Program-made: the position numbers and the translations under genes
NCBI RefSeq assembly: GCF_027568395.1
Contig: NZ_JANKZL010000001.1
Location: 372,001 to 436,000, forward strand
Reading direction: 5' to 3'
From: Aminobacter sp. HY435
GTDB lineage: Bacteria > Pseudomonadota > Alphaproteobacteria > Rhizobiales > Rhizobiaceae
Length of the DNA stretch: 64,000 nt
In this document: piece after piece, positions 41,059-50,160 of the stretch
Layout of the letters: the number at the start of each line of letters is the position of its first letter
Position numbering within the stretch: the first letter of the stretch is position 1
The notes under the pieces: model-generated
Databases searched by the model: none
Seen by the model: the letters and a program-made list of their open reading frames with translations, nothing else
What the model was told of the DNA's origin: nothing

Positions 41059-42531
41059 CTACTTCACCTGGCTCTTCACGAAATCCTTGACGATCGAGAC
41101 GATGCCCCGGCCAAGCAGGTCGTCGAGCGCGGCGACCAGGACATCGACGTCCGCGCGGCTGCAGGTCAGCGGCGGCAGCAGGCGCACGACGTTGCGGTTG
41201 TATTCGGTGAAGGCGACCAGCACATCGTAGTCGCGAAGCAGAAGCGCCCCGACGAACCCCGAGAGCGAGCCCTTGAGCTTGTCATCGAGCACGCTGACCA
41301 CCGGACGCAGCACCATCGGCAGGGTCTGCGAGAAGTCATGGAACTCGAGCCCTACCATCAGGCCCTTGCCGCGGACGTCCTTGATGATCTTCGGATATTT
41401 AGCCTTGAGCTCTTCCAGCCGCTCCAGCAGGTAGGCGCCGGTGTTGGCGGAGTTCTCGATCAGGCCCTCGTCGTAGAGCACATTGAGCGTTTCGATGGCC
41501 GTGATGCAGCCCTCGCCAATGCCGCCGAACGTCGCCATGGCATGGATCATCGCCGTCTTCGGCGTGCCGTAGGCCTTCATATAGACGTCGCGGCGCGCGA
41601 TCATCGCAGCCATCGCAGCCTTGCCGCCGCCGAGCGACTTGGCGACCGCGGTGATGTCGGGCACCACGTCGTAATGCTCGAACGCGTAGAAGCGACCCGA
41701 ACGGCCGACGCCGCACTGCACCTCGTCGGCGACCCAGATCACGCCGTACCTGTCGCACAGGGCGCGCAATTTCTGCCAGTATTCCGCCGGCGCCTGGTTG
41801 ATGCCGCCGCCGCCCTGGATGGTCTCGAGCACGATGGCGCCGATCGAAGGATCCGAGCGGAACAGGGTCTCGACCGCATCGATGTCGCCGAACGGCACGC
41901 GCGCCGTATTGTCGGTCAGCTTGAACTCGCCGCGATAGAGCGCACCGTCGGTGATCGACAGCACGCCCTTGGTTTTGCCGTGGAACGAGTTCTCGGCGTA
42001 GACGATCTTCGGACGCGAGGGGCCGGCGGCGCGCTCGGCCAGCTTGACCGCCGCCTCCATCGCCTCGGAACCGGACGAGCCGAAGAACACCATGTCGAGG
42101 TCACCGGGCGAGATCTGCGCCAGATTGTAGGCCAGCGCCGAGGCGTATTGCGACATGAAGGCGATGCCGATTTCATGGCGCTTCTCGTCCTGGAAGCGCT
42201 TGCGCGCCTCAATGACGCGCGGGTGGTTGTGACCAAGCGCCAGCGACCCGAAGCCGCCGAAGAAGTCGAGGATCTTGCGGCCGTTCTGATCGACGTAGTG
42301 CATGCCTTCGGCACGCTCGATCTTGATCTTGTGGAAGCCGAGCAGCTTCATGAAGTGCAGCTGGCCAGGGTTGAGATGCGCCTTGAAGAGGTCCGTCATC
42401 TTGACGACGTCGAGGACCTTGGCGTCCTCGACCGACATCAGGTTCGGCTTGGCGATGGCCACCGGGGCCATGCCGGGGGCGTCGACCAGCGCACGCGAAT
42501 GTGCGGTGTCCGGCTTGGTGATAAGCGTCAT
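41059..42531 (-). CDS. Class III pyridoxal-phosphate aminotransferase
   Basis: This 490-residue fold-type I enzyme has FFGSSGSEAMEAAVKLA (PLP phosphate), WVADEVQCGVGRSG (Asp to pyridine N) and the Schiff-base Lys in TAVAKSLGGGK. The first 60 residues are an extra N-terminal region. Class III members act on omega-amino groups such as ornithine, 4-aminobutyrate, or amino- and keto-sugars and polyols. The gene heads away from an operon of sugar and prenyl genes and is 11 bp from the SDR gene, so it probably modifies a sugar or polyol moiety of that pathway. AGGGACAG precedes the ATG at 42531. Confidence 0.85.
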   Translation of the reverse strand: MTLITKPDTAHSRALVDAPGMAPVAIAKPNLMSVEDAKVLDVVKMTDLFKAHLNPGQLHFMKLLGFHKIKIERAEGMHYVDQNGRKILDFFGGFGSLALGHNHPRVIEARKRFQDEKRHEIGIAFMSQYASALAYNLAQISPGDLDMVFFGSSGSEAMEAAVKLAERAAGPSRPKIVYAENSFHGKTKGVLSITDGALYRGEFKLTDNTARVPFGDIDAVETLFRSDPSIGAIVLETIQGGGGINQAPAEYWQKLRALCDRYGVIWVADEVQCGVGRSGRFYAFEHYDVVPDITAVAKSLGGGKAAMAAMIARRDVYMKAYGTPKTAMIHAMATFGGIGEGCITAIETLNVLYDEGLIENSANTGAYLLERLEELKAKYPKIIKDVRGKGLMVGLEFHDFSQTLPMVLRPVVSVLDDKLKGSLSGFVGALLLRDYDVLVAFTEYNRNVVRLLPPLTCSRADVDVLVAALDDLLGRGIVSIVKDFVKSQVK

Positions 42532-42542
42532 GGTACTGTCCC

Positions 42543-43550
42543 TCATTCTGCCGGCGCGTGCTGTGTGGAGGCCGAAACGCCTTCCTTCTTGGCGCGATAT
42601 TCCTTGTAGGCGGCGATCAGCATGTCCTCGTCGCGATACTTCGGCACCCAGCCGAGCTGGCGCCCGCCCTTGGAAACGTCGAGCACGCACTCCTCGTCGG
42701 CGATCAGATACTGTTCCGGATCCATGATCGGCATGTTCATCATGTCGAGCAGGTCGAGCGTGCGCTTCACAGCCCAGCCCGGCGTAGGCAGCAGGATCGA
42801 CTTCGACCCCGCATGCTTCACCAGATCGCCGAGAAGCTTGCGCACCGGCGGCGGGTTGAGCGAACCCAGATTGTAGGCTTCGTTCGGCACGCCGGCCTTC
42901 CAGCCCAGCCGCGCCGCCTCGGCGCAGTCGAACACCGAGATGAACTGGTAGGGGTTCCGGCCCGACCCGATCATCGGCACCGGCAGGTTCATGTCGATCA
43001 GCTTGAACAGCTTCTCCAGGATGCCGAGACGGCCAGGCCCGATGATGAGACGCGGACGAAACAGTGAAATGCTCATTCCGCGTTCACGCCACACGGCGGC
43101 AAGTTCCTCGGTCTTCCACTTGGACAATCCGTATTCGCCCAACGGCGCGACCGGATGCTCTTCGGTCATCGGCGTCGTCACCGTATGGCCGTAGATCATG
43201 TCGGTGGTGAAATGCACCAGCCTGGACGCGCCGGCGTGGTCCATCGCCTTGATGATGTTTTCGGTGCCGAAGAAATTGACCGGGAAGAAGAAGTCGTGGC
43301 GCTTGGCGCGGACCTGGATCGGCGACAGCATCTTGGCCGACAGATTGTAGACCATGTCGTCGGGCTTGAGGCCGAGCGTGGCGACGGCGGCCGGATCGGT
43401 CACGTCGCACGCAACGAAGCGCGCATTGCGATAGTGGGCGAGGTCGCTCTTGACGATGTCGGCGACGACGACCTCCTCGCCATCGGCGATCAGCTTGGGC
43501 GCAAGATGACGACCGACGAAGCCGTCGCCTCCGAAAATGACGTGTCTCAT
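42543..43550 (-). CDS. NAD-dependent epimerase/dehydratase (extended SDR)
   Basis: This 335-residue protein has the N-terminal nucleotide-binding motif GGDGFVGRHL, a Ser/Thr catalytic strand ending HFTTDMIYG, and the Tyr-x-x-x-Lys YGLSK near 150. It acts on nucleotide sugars or similar. Its start overlaps the stop of the small membrane-protein gene by four bases. It is too unlike short-chain DprE2 to be assigned as the second enzyme of decaprenyl-phospho-arabinose epimerisation, although the context would invite it. Confidence 0.85.
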   Translation of the reverse strand: MRHVIFGGDGFVGRHLAPKLIADGEEVVVADIVKSDLAHYRNARFVACDVTDPAAVATLGLKPDDMVYNLSAKMLSPIQVRAKRHDFFFPVNFFGTENIIKAMDHAGASRLVHFTTDMIYGHTVTTPMTEEHPVAPLGEYGLSKWKTEELAAVWRERGMSISLFRPRLIIGPGRLGILEKLFKLIDMNLPVPMIGSGRNPYQFISVFDCAEAARLGWKAGVPNEAYNLGSLNPPPVRKLLGDLVKHAGSKSILLPTPGWAVKRTLDLLDMMNMPIMDPEQYLIADEECVLDVSKGGRQLGWVPKYRDEDMLIAAYKEYRAKKEGVSASTQHAPAE

Positions 43551-43981
43551 CGGATAAGCTCACTTGTCTTGGTGGTTTCGGCGGAGGCGGCAACAACAGG
43601 CTCGTCATGGCCGCGCCCGCTCTGGGCGATCAGGACCGTGCCGACGCAGATGAAGGCGATGCCAGCGATGCGCCAGGCATTGAGGTCCTCGTGGAAGACG
43701 TAATAGGCGAACACAGCAACCGCCACGTAGGCGAGGCTGAGGAAGGGATAGGCAAAGCTCAACTCGACCTTGGACAGCACGTAAAGATGCGACGCCATCG
43801 AGATGACGAAGGTCAGAAGCCCTGCGAACACCCACGGGCTGAAAACGATCTGCAGCAACTTGAGCAGCGGATTGGTGCCCTCGAAGGAAATCGAGCCAAG
43901 CGACATCATGCCCTGCTTGAGCATCAGCTGCGCCGCAGCATTGGTCATCACCGTGAAAAGGATGAAAGGAAGATATTTCAT
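43547..43981 (-). CDS. Small EamA/DMT-type membrane protein (flippase-like)
   Basis: This 144-residue protein has four membrane helices and the EmrE/ArnF-like motifs QLMLKQGM (helix 1) and LSFAYPFLSLAYVAVAVF (helix 3). Small proteins of this type flip undecaprenyl-phospho-aminoarabinose (ArnE/F) or export drugs. In this cluster a polyprenyl-phospho-sugar flippase is the natural reading, inferred from neighbours. It overlaps the SDR gene by four bases. Confidence 0.75.
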   Translation of the reverse strand: MKYLPFILFTVMTNAAAQLMLKQGMMSLGSISFEGTNPLLKLLQIVFSPWVFAGLLTFVISMASHLYVLSKVELSFAYPFLSLAYVAVAVFAYYVFHEDLNAWRIAGIAFICVGTVLIAQSGRGHDEPVVAASAETTKTSELIR

Positions 43982-44086
43982 TTCTTTGTCCGTTCTTGCA
44001 GCAGCCTAGTCGAAAGCCACGAATATTCGGTGAAGCTTTCCATACATTTTTGATCGATCAGCGCATTTCTCTAACAATCGCTGAGC

Positions 44087-45445
44087 CTATTCGGCTGCCT
44101 GCGCCGTCGCGCCGCTGCGACCGCCAAGCCGACCGGCAGTTCGGGCCCAGAAATCCGACATGAAGGCGGGGTCGCGCATTGCCTCGAGCCGCTGCCATTC
44201 GGGGAACGACGCCGCGAATGTCGCGGCCGACATGCGCGCATCCTTGTAGGGATTGACGCCGCCGCCGGCACCCACCGTGATGCGGTCGAGTTCGTCGAGC
44301 AGCGCCAGCGTGCGCGCGCCATGATTGGGGAAGTCCAGCGTCAGCGTGTAACCGGGCCGCGGGAACGACATCAGCGCCGGAGAGCGCTGAGCGCCGAAAC
44401 GCTTGAGCACCGTCAGGAACGAGCCCTGCCCGGCCCGGCGCGCTGCCGCAAGCAATTCGGGAACGGCCTGGCGGGCCGCTGCTTCCGGCACGACGCTCTG
44501 GTGCTGGTAGAGACCGTTCGGGCCATACAGCCGGTTCCAGTTGCCGACACCGTCCAGCGGAAAGAAGAAGCCGCGATAACCGGCGATGCTATCCCCGGCA
44601 CGGCGTCGCCGCCAGTTGTAGGCGCGGTTGAACAGTTTGAGGAAGGGTCGGTTGAGTACGGTTACCGGCGGCTGGAAAGGCACGGACAGTCTCGCCGGCC
44701 GCAGATCGGCCGCGCGCGCGCCGTGCGGCGCGTGGTTGCCGGCCAGCAGCAGGCCGCGTCCGGCATTCCTTCCGCTGGCGAGTTGGTCGATCCAGGCGAC
44801 GGCATATTCGTTGTCGCGGTCGGTGGCCTCGGCCAGGTCGAAATACTCGGCGAGATTGCGGAAGGGCTGGACAGTCTCCGCGACGTCCAGCGAGGGCACG
44901 CGCATCAGCCGCAGCGCAACCGTCAGGATGATGCCGGTCAGGCCCATTCCGCCTAAGGTGGCACTGTACAGACCGGCATTCTCGGTTGGTGAGCAGGCGT
45001 AGGTTCGCCCGTCGGAGCGCTGCAATGTGAGGCTCTCGACATGGCAGCCGAAACTGCCGCGACGGTGATGGTTCTTGCCATGCACGTCGTTGGCCACTGC
45101 TCCGCCAAGCGTCACGAACTGCGTACCCGGAACGACCGCAGGAAAGTAGCCGTGCGGCGCGGCCAGCCGGATCACCTCGGAGAGCATCAAGCCAGCCTCG
45201 GCCTCCAGGCGCCCGGTCTCGACGTCAAAGGCGATCACCCGCTTGCGCGGGCGCATGTCTATGATTGTGCCGGCGCTGTTGTGGCAGCTGTCGCCGTAAC
45301 TGCGGCCGTTGCCATAGGCAAGCAGCGAGCCGGGGCTTGCTAGGCCGTCCGCCAGGGCCTTGTGGGCTTCATCAAAAGCTGCGACCTGCCGCGCTGGCGG
45401 CTGGGTTCGGCCAAAACTCTGATAGTCGGCAGACGGCTTCACCAT
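44087..45445 (-). CDS. dprE1: DprE1-like FAD-binding oxidase (decaprenylphospho-ribose 2'-oxidase family)
   Basis: This 452-residue vanillyl-alcohol-oxidase-type flavoprotein has the FAD PP-loop YGNGRSYGDSCHN (about 44-56), GTQFVTLGGAVANDVHGKNHH (His near 132-140), and the DprE1-type C-terminal half with FFFPLDGVGNWNRLYGP (about 285-301). DprE1 oxidises decaprenylphospho-ribose to the 2'-keto form on the way to arabinose. It overlaps the UbiA-type synthase gene by seven bases (same strand, downstream). A partner DprE2 reductase is not obvious in this window. Confidence 0.85.
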   Translation of the reverse strand: MVKPSADYQSFGRTQPPARQVAAFDEAHKALADGLASPGSLLAYGNGRSYGDSCHNSAGTIIDMRPRKRVIAFDVETGRLEAEAGLMLSEVIRLAAPHGYFPAVVPGTQFVTLGGAVANDVHGKNHHRRGSFGCHVESLTLQRSDGRTYACSPTENAGLYSATLGGMGLTGIILTVALRLMRVPSLDVAETVQPFRNLAEYFDLAEATDRDNEYAVAWIDQLASGRNAGRGLLLAGNHAPHGARAADLRPARLSVPFQPPVTVLNRPFLKLFNRAYNWRRRRAGDSIAGYRGFFFPLDGVGNWNRLYGPNGLYQHQSVVPEAAARQAVPELLAAARRAGQGSFLTVLKRFGAQRSPALMSFPRPGYTLTLDFPNHGARTLALLDELDRITVGAGGGVNPYKDARMSAATFAASFPEWQRLEAMRDPAFMSDFWARTAGRLGGRSGATAQAAE

Positions 45446-46872
45446 CCGGCCACCACGAGCAGGATGCCGCCGACAAGCACCACGACCTGGCTGCGCCAGT
45501 CGCGGATGATGAAGACGACCGGATCGTCATGCAATTCGTCGCGCCGCGCCAGAATCCAGATGCGCATCGTCAGATAGAGCACGATCGGCGCAAGCGGCCA
45601 GACCAGCCACGGATGCGGATAGAGCTCGCGCACCGCGCTGCTGTCGATGTAGAGCGCCAGAACCAGCGCAGATGAAAAAGCCGAAGCCATGCCGGCCTGG
45701 GCGACTATTTCCTGGTCCTCGATGCGATAGCCGCGCCCGGCGATGCGCTCGCCAACGCTCAATGTGGACGAACGCAGCTCGACATAGCGCTTCACCAATG
45801 CAAGCGACAGAAAAAAGAAGATCGAGAAAGCCAGCAGCCAGAACGAAACATCGACCCCGGTTGCCGCCGCGCCCGCGAGAATGCGCAACGTGTAGAGACC
45901 GGCGAGGGTCAGCACGTCGACGAGCAGCATGCGCTTCACCGAAAGCGAATAGGCTGTCGTGGCAACCAGATAGACCAACAGAACGCCAACGAACTCGATG
46001 GTCGTGTAGGCTGCGGTCACCAGGCTGACGACCAGCAGGATCGAGACCGATGTGAGACCGAAAGGCACCGAAAGCCGACCGCTAGCGAACGGCCGTTCGC
46101 GTTTGGTCGGATGCGCCCGATCGAGCGTCAGGTCGAAGAAGTCGTTGACGATGTAGATCGCCGAGGCTGCGGCGCTGAACGATATGAATGCCAGGATACA
46201 CGGCACCAGCATCTCAGGATTGAAATACTTGTGCGCCAGGACCAGCGGAACGGCAATCAGCACATTCTTCAGCCACTGATGCATCCGCAGCATCTTGCGG
46301 ATAGTGCGGAAGTCAGGCTTGGGCGTGTCGATCAGCTCCGAGCCATGGCTCGCCTGCCAGCGCGCCGCCGCGCGGTCGGGCGCAACAACGATCGCAGTCC
46401 GCGCCGCATCGAACACCTTCAGGTCGTGCCGGCTGTTGCCGGCATAGTCGAAGCCGCCATCGCCATAGGCATCGACGAGCGCCTTGCGCTTGCGTTCCGA
46501 GGTCAGGTTTTCGAGACCGTCCGTGGCAAGCACCGCATCGAAAATCCCGAGATGCCGGGCGATCGCCTCGGCAAACTTGCGCGGCGTACCAGTGGCGAGC
46601 ACCAGCTTGCGGCCGTTCGCCTGCTCTTCCCGAAGGCGTTTCATCACTTCGGCTCGGTAGGGCAACGTCGCAGGGTCGATGTCGATGGCGGCTGCGATGG
46701 CCTGCTTCAGACGGGCTGGTCCCTGCAAAAGCCAGAACGGCACCATCAGCAGGGCAAGCGGGTTCTTCTTGAGAAGCGCGAACAACCCTTCCCAGAGCAG
46801 GTCCGTGGCAATCAAGGTACCGTCGAGATCCACCGCAAGTGGAATAGTTCTGTTTTCGGATCTAGCGTCCAT
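45439..46872 (-). CDS. HAD phosphatase-UbiA prenyltransferase fusion (polyprenyl-phospho-ribose-5-phosphate synthase/phosphatase)
   Basis: This 477-residue two-domain protein has an N-terminal HAD phosphatase (nucleophile D15 in VDLDGT; later FDYAGNSRHDLKVFDAA) over about 1-175. A UbiA-type membrane transferase of eight to nine helices follows, with NDFFDLTLDRAHP at 243-255 and a later YRIEDQEI-type loop. UbiA members near DprE1 attach phosphoribose to polyprenyl phosphate, and a HAD phosphatase removes the 5-phosphate. Here both are on one chain, a neat order of steps ahead of DprE1. The ATG at 46872 (MDARSEN) is used. The 205-bp gap upstream holds its promoter. Confidence 0.85.
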   Translation of the reverse strand: MDARSENRTIPLAVDLDGTLIATDLLWEGLFALLKKNPLALLMVPFWLLQGPARLKQAIAAAIDIDPATLPYRAEVMKRLREEQANGRKLVLATGTPRKFAEAIARHLGIFDAVLATDGLENLTSERKRKALVDAYGDGGFDYAGNSRHDLKVFDAARTAIVVAPDRAAARWQASHGSELIDTPKPDFRTIRKMLRMHQWLKNVLIAVPLVLAHKYFNPEMLVPCILAFISFSAAASAIYIVNDFFDLTLDRAHPTKRERPFASGRLSVPFGLTSVSILLVVSLVTAAYTTIEFVGVLLVYLVATTAYSLSVKRMLLVDVLTLAGLYTLRILAGAAATGVDVSFWLLAFSIFFFLSLALVKRYVELRSSTLSVGERIAGRGYRIEDQEIVAQAGMASAFSSALVLALYIDSSAVRELYPHPWLVWPLAPIVLYLTMRIWILARRDELHDDPVVFIIRDWRSQVVVLVGGILLVVAGW

Positions 46873-47020
46873 CGAACAAATGCCCTGCCCCGCCAGAAGG
46901 AACAAACCTTGTGGCCATCAACAGGCTATAGCGGATGGTGATATTCGGGATGGTTAAGGCAGGAACAAATCGCCGAAGCATTTCGGCGTTCATGCTTAAG
47001 CACAGGTAAGCAGAATACCA

Positions 47021-47048
47021 AAAAGGCCGAGCAATTGCCCGGCCTTTC
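47021..47048 (-). terminator. Terminator of the small secreted protein gene
   Basis: AAAGGCCG (47022-47029), 10-base loop, CGGCCTTT (47040-47047), with a T-run on the minus strand (complement of AAAA). It follows the gene at 47078-47344. Confidence 0.75.
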
Positions 47049-47077
47049 AGTTGGTTTTCAACGGCGGCATGCGGCGC

Positions 47078-47344
47078 TTACTTGATGCGCGCGACGCCGC
47101 CTGAAATCTCGACAGTCTCCGTGCCGGTCAGCGCCTCGCGATCGCCATTGGGCATGGTGACGAAACAACCGTTCGGACAGAACTCGACCGTCTCGCCGGC
47201 ACTCAGCGCCAGCTCCGACTTCGAGCCACCTTCGGTGACGATCAGTGTCCGCGTCTCGGAATCGAGGTTTACCGCGCTCGCGGCATGCGCCGCGCCTGAT
47301 AAGGCTAGCAAGAGCGCGCCTGTGGCGACAAGAAACCTGTTCAT
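47078..47344 (-). CDS. Small secreted hypothetical protein
   Basis: This 88-residue protein has a signal peptide (FLVATGALLLALSGAAHA, cleavage near 21). The mature 67 residues look all-beta (TRTLIVTEGGSKSELALSAGETVEFC), with two cysteines five residues apart in EFCPNGCFVTMPNGD, likely a disulfide. No family recognised. It resembles small periplasmic beta-proteins of rhizobia. It has its own terminator. Confidence 0.7.
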   Translation of the reverse strand: MNRFLVATGALLLALSGAAHAASAVNLDSETRTLIVTEGGSKSELALSAGETVEFCPNGCFVTMPNGDREALTGTETVEISGGVARIK

Positions 47345-47481
47345 TTCTTCATCGGTGTTTCCACCGCCTCTGGTTCATCGTTGCAAGGCGTTTCCGCCTG
47401 TTGCGTGGACCTTATATGAGTTCGAAGCTGAACGGCAACTGAATGCCTTGTTCATGCCACAATTGCCGCCGGCTGGAGAAA

Positions 47482-49971
47482 TCAGCCTGGATCGGGCTTG
47501 CGTCGTCTCGATTTCGCCTTGGCGGCAGCCTCTTCGCTGGCCTTTGCGCGCGCCTCTTCCTGTGCCGCATATTCAGCCTCCGCCTGCTCGTCGTCTGCAG
47601 GCCAGGTGACCGTCGGCCTGTCACCAACCACGCGGATGTTGCGCTGGGGGAACGGAATGTCGATGTGTTCCCGTTCAAAGGTTTCGAGGATGGCAAAGCG
47701 CAGGTCGTTCTGCACGATGCCGCTATTGTTCACATCGGACAGAAACACCCTGATCTCGAAATTCATCGACGATTCCGCAAACGCCACAAACAGCACGAAC
47801 GGCTCGGGGTTCTTCAATACCAGCGGATGGCTGCGCGCGATTTCCAGCAGCACCTCATGTACACGCTTGGCGTCCGATCCGTAGGCGACCCCGATCGGTA
47901 TCTCGATCCGGCCCAGCTTGTTGCGGTGGGTCCAGTTGCCGACCGGATTGTTGATGAGATCGGAGTTCGGCAGGATCACCGACTGGCGCTGGAAAGTCTC
48001 GATCTCGGTGGCGCGAACGCTGATCTTCTTGACCGTGCCCGAAACCTGGCCGGCGACGATCCAGTCACCGACCTTGAACGGTCGTTCGGCCAAAAGGATC
48101 AGGCCGGAGACGAAGTTCGATACGACGTTCTGCAGACCGAAACCGATACCGAGCGAAAGGGCACCGGCGACGAGCGCGAGATTGGAGAGGTCGAGACCGG
48201 CGGCCGATATCGCCATCAGCGCGGCCAGCGCAATGCCGGCATAGCCGACCGTCAGGCGGATCGAGTTGCGAACGCCGGCATCGACCTTGCCGCGCGCCAT
48301 CACCGTGCCGTCGAGCCAGCCCTGGAACCAGCGGGTGAAGAAGTAGACGACGGCGAACACCAGGATGCCGGACAGGATTCCGGACGGCGAGAAGGTGAAG
48401 CTGCCGATCTGGAACCCGCCGGCGACCTTGTAGAGCCACGTCGTCATGTCGCCGGGCCGGAAGCCCCACTGGAACAAAATCAATGGGATGCCGACGACCA
48501 GAACCATGAGATTGATGAAGATGCTGGTTACGAGGCCCAGTTGGTCGAGCGTCGTATCGTCGAGGCTGAACTTGCGCTGCAGGCGGCGGCCGACCGTCGT
48601 CTTGGCGAAGGCGGCCTCCTCGTTCATCGCTTGAGACGACAGGAAGCCGATATACATCGTGGCGAGGATCGCGCCCGTCACCACGATCTGCTGCGACACG
48701 AAGCGCGCCAGGCCGACATAGCCCAACAGCGCCGCGGCAATGGTGACGCCGCCGAGCAGAAAGAGGATGTAGCGCAGCATCCGTGGCCAGGATTTCGGCT
48801 GGCCATCGTCGTCGACGAACGGCTTGACCAGCCCGATCAGGATGACAAGCAAGCCGATGATGACGGTGGAGACCAATGCTTCGCCGACGGTCACCGCCAA
48901 TGGCGAGCCGAGCACCCTGTAGACATTGCTGAGGAAGTAATCGAGTCCGGTGAAGAACGTTGTCGCGACAATCAGCACGACCAGCCATCGCGCGGCTCTG
49001 CTTTCCACCGGGATCAGCCGCCATTTCGGCAGCCTGGGCGACAGCACAGCCGTGGCCAGGCGCGAGACAAAGAAGACGATCGCGATCACGTAGAACAGCG
49101 AGGCCATCATGTCGCCGATGTCGCCGCGAAGGACCTCGAAATGGTCGAACAGGTAGTAGGTGATGCCGAGGAAGACGACGACGGCCGTCGTCTGCATCAG
49201 CGTCAGCCAGAACGCCACCGAGATACGGCTGAGATAGGATGGTTCCTCGACCCTCGGATCGGGGATGAACAGCCGCCCGAACATGCGACGGCCGCCGATG
49301 ATGATGACGGCTGCGGCCGCAAGGGCAAAGAACGTCACCGCCAGCATCGACTTCAGCTTGAAGCTGACGACGAAGCGCATCCACGAGGAAACGGCGCGAT
49401 AGAGATCGCCCATTTCGCCCCTGAAGGCCTCCACAACCTCGGACGCCAGCGCGTAGTTGATCTCGTAGCGCTTGGTCAGCACGCTCTGGAACAGGGCGCG
49501 GCGCGTCTCGGTGATCTTGTCGACAAGCTTGTTGATGCGGATGGAAAGGTTTTCCGCTACGCCGAGCACCACGTTGATCTCCGCCTTTTCGGCGAGAAGC
49601 GTCTTGCGCTCGTTGGTGACCAGGTCGGATTCCGCCGGCTGGCCCTCTGCGGGGGGCTGGCCGAGCTGGCTCAGGCGATCGTTGATTTCCGCCAGGCGCG
49701 GTCGAAAGGCCACGCCGCTATGCAGCAGGTCGCGCGAAAGCTGCTCGAGCTGGAGCCGGTCATCGACAAGTGTGGCATCGTCGTCGGAATCCTGGTCGAT
49801 CTTCTTTTCCAGCCCGTCGACCTTGCGGGTCAGGCTGGCGATGACTTCCTGCTGGCCGGCGATGAGCTCCGACGATGATCTGATGTCGTCTTGCGCATGC
49901 GCCTGCGTCAGCAACGCGCCGACGATCAGCATCAATGAAAGCGCCAGGCGCCGGGCTGCAGTCGAAATCAT
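47482..49971 (-). CDS. Mechanosensitive channel, MscS superfamily with DUF3772 N-terminus
   Basis: This 829-residue protein has a signal peptide (LALSLMLIVGALLTQAHA). A periplasmic helical DUF3772-type region follows to about 190, with QEVIASLTRKVDGLEKK-type coiled coil. Then come about ten membrane helices and the C-terminal MscS pore and beta domain (about 590-790: GLQNVVSNFVSGLILLAERP, VGDWIVAGQVSGTV, ILPNSDLINNPVGNW). The last 50 residues are charged (KASEEAAAKAKSRRRK). It opens on membrane tension to release solutes after osmotic downshock, fitting for an organism that accumulates betaines. The start at 49971 is chosen by the signal peptide. Upstream ribosome-binding support is weak. Confidence 0.9.
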   Translation of the reverse strand: MISTAARRLALSLMLIVGALLTQAHAQDDIRSSSELIAGQQEVIASLTRKVDGLEKKIDQDSDDDATLVDDRLQLEQLSRDLLHSGVAFRPRLAEINDRLSQLGQPPAEGQPAESDLVTNERKTLLAEKAEINVVLGVAENLSIRINKLVDKITETRRALFQSVLTKRYEINYALASEVVEAFRGEMGDLYRAVSSWMRFVVSFKLKSMLAVTFFALAAAAVIIIGGRRMFGRLFIPDPRVEEPSYLSRISVAFWLTLMQTTAVVVFLGITYYLFDHFEVLRGDIGDMMASLFYVIAIVFFVSRLATAVLSPRLPKWRLIPVESRAARWLVVLIVATTFFTGLDYFLSNVYRVLGSPLAVTVGEALVSTVIIGLLVILIGLVKPFVDDDGQPKSWPRMLRYILFLLGGVTIAAALLGYVGLARFVSQQIVVTGAILATMYIGFLSSQAMNEEAAFAKTTVGRRLQRKFSLDDTTLDQLGLVTSIFINLMVLVVGIPLILFQWGFRPGDMTTWLYKVAGGFQIGSFTFSPSGILSGILVFAVVYFFTRWFQGWLDGTVMARGKVDAGVRNSIRLTVGYAGIALAALMAISAAGLDLSNLALVAGALSLGIGFGLQNVVSNFVSGLILLAERPFKVGDWIVAGQVSGTVKKISVRATEIETFQRQSVILPNSDLINNPVGNWTHRNKLGRIEIPIGVAYGSDAKRVHEVLLEIARSHPLVLKNPEPFVLFVAFAESSMNFEIRVFLSDVNNSGIVQNDLRFAILETFEREHIDIPFPQRNIRVVGDRPTVTWPADDEQAEAEYAAQEEARAKASEEAAAKAKSRRRKPDPG

Positions 49972-50160
49972 GGGTAACGGTAACTCACGGAAGTATTTGC
50001 ACGATCGAGCGCCATTGATAGAGACGCCCGTCTGGCGCGGCAAGCCGGCAGACAATGAGATTGAAAAGTCGGCCTAACGAAAGGCGATGGCGAAATATTG
50101 GCCTCGGCCTGACGATCCTGCATATAGTGTCCGCGCACAGCCCAGAGGATGACATCAGGC

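Noticed and set aside
41059-42531. HpnO-type hopanoid aminotransferase
   Set aside because: Class III membership allows it, but no squalene-hopene cyclase or other hopanoid gene is in the window. The neighbours are sugar and prenyl-phosphate genes.
38906-44077. Shared TTTCTCTAACAA at about 38908 and 44066 as a regulatory motif
   Set aside because: Only 12 bases match, the positions relative to starts differ, and there is no palindrome. Chance is sufficient without a genome-wide count.
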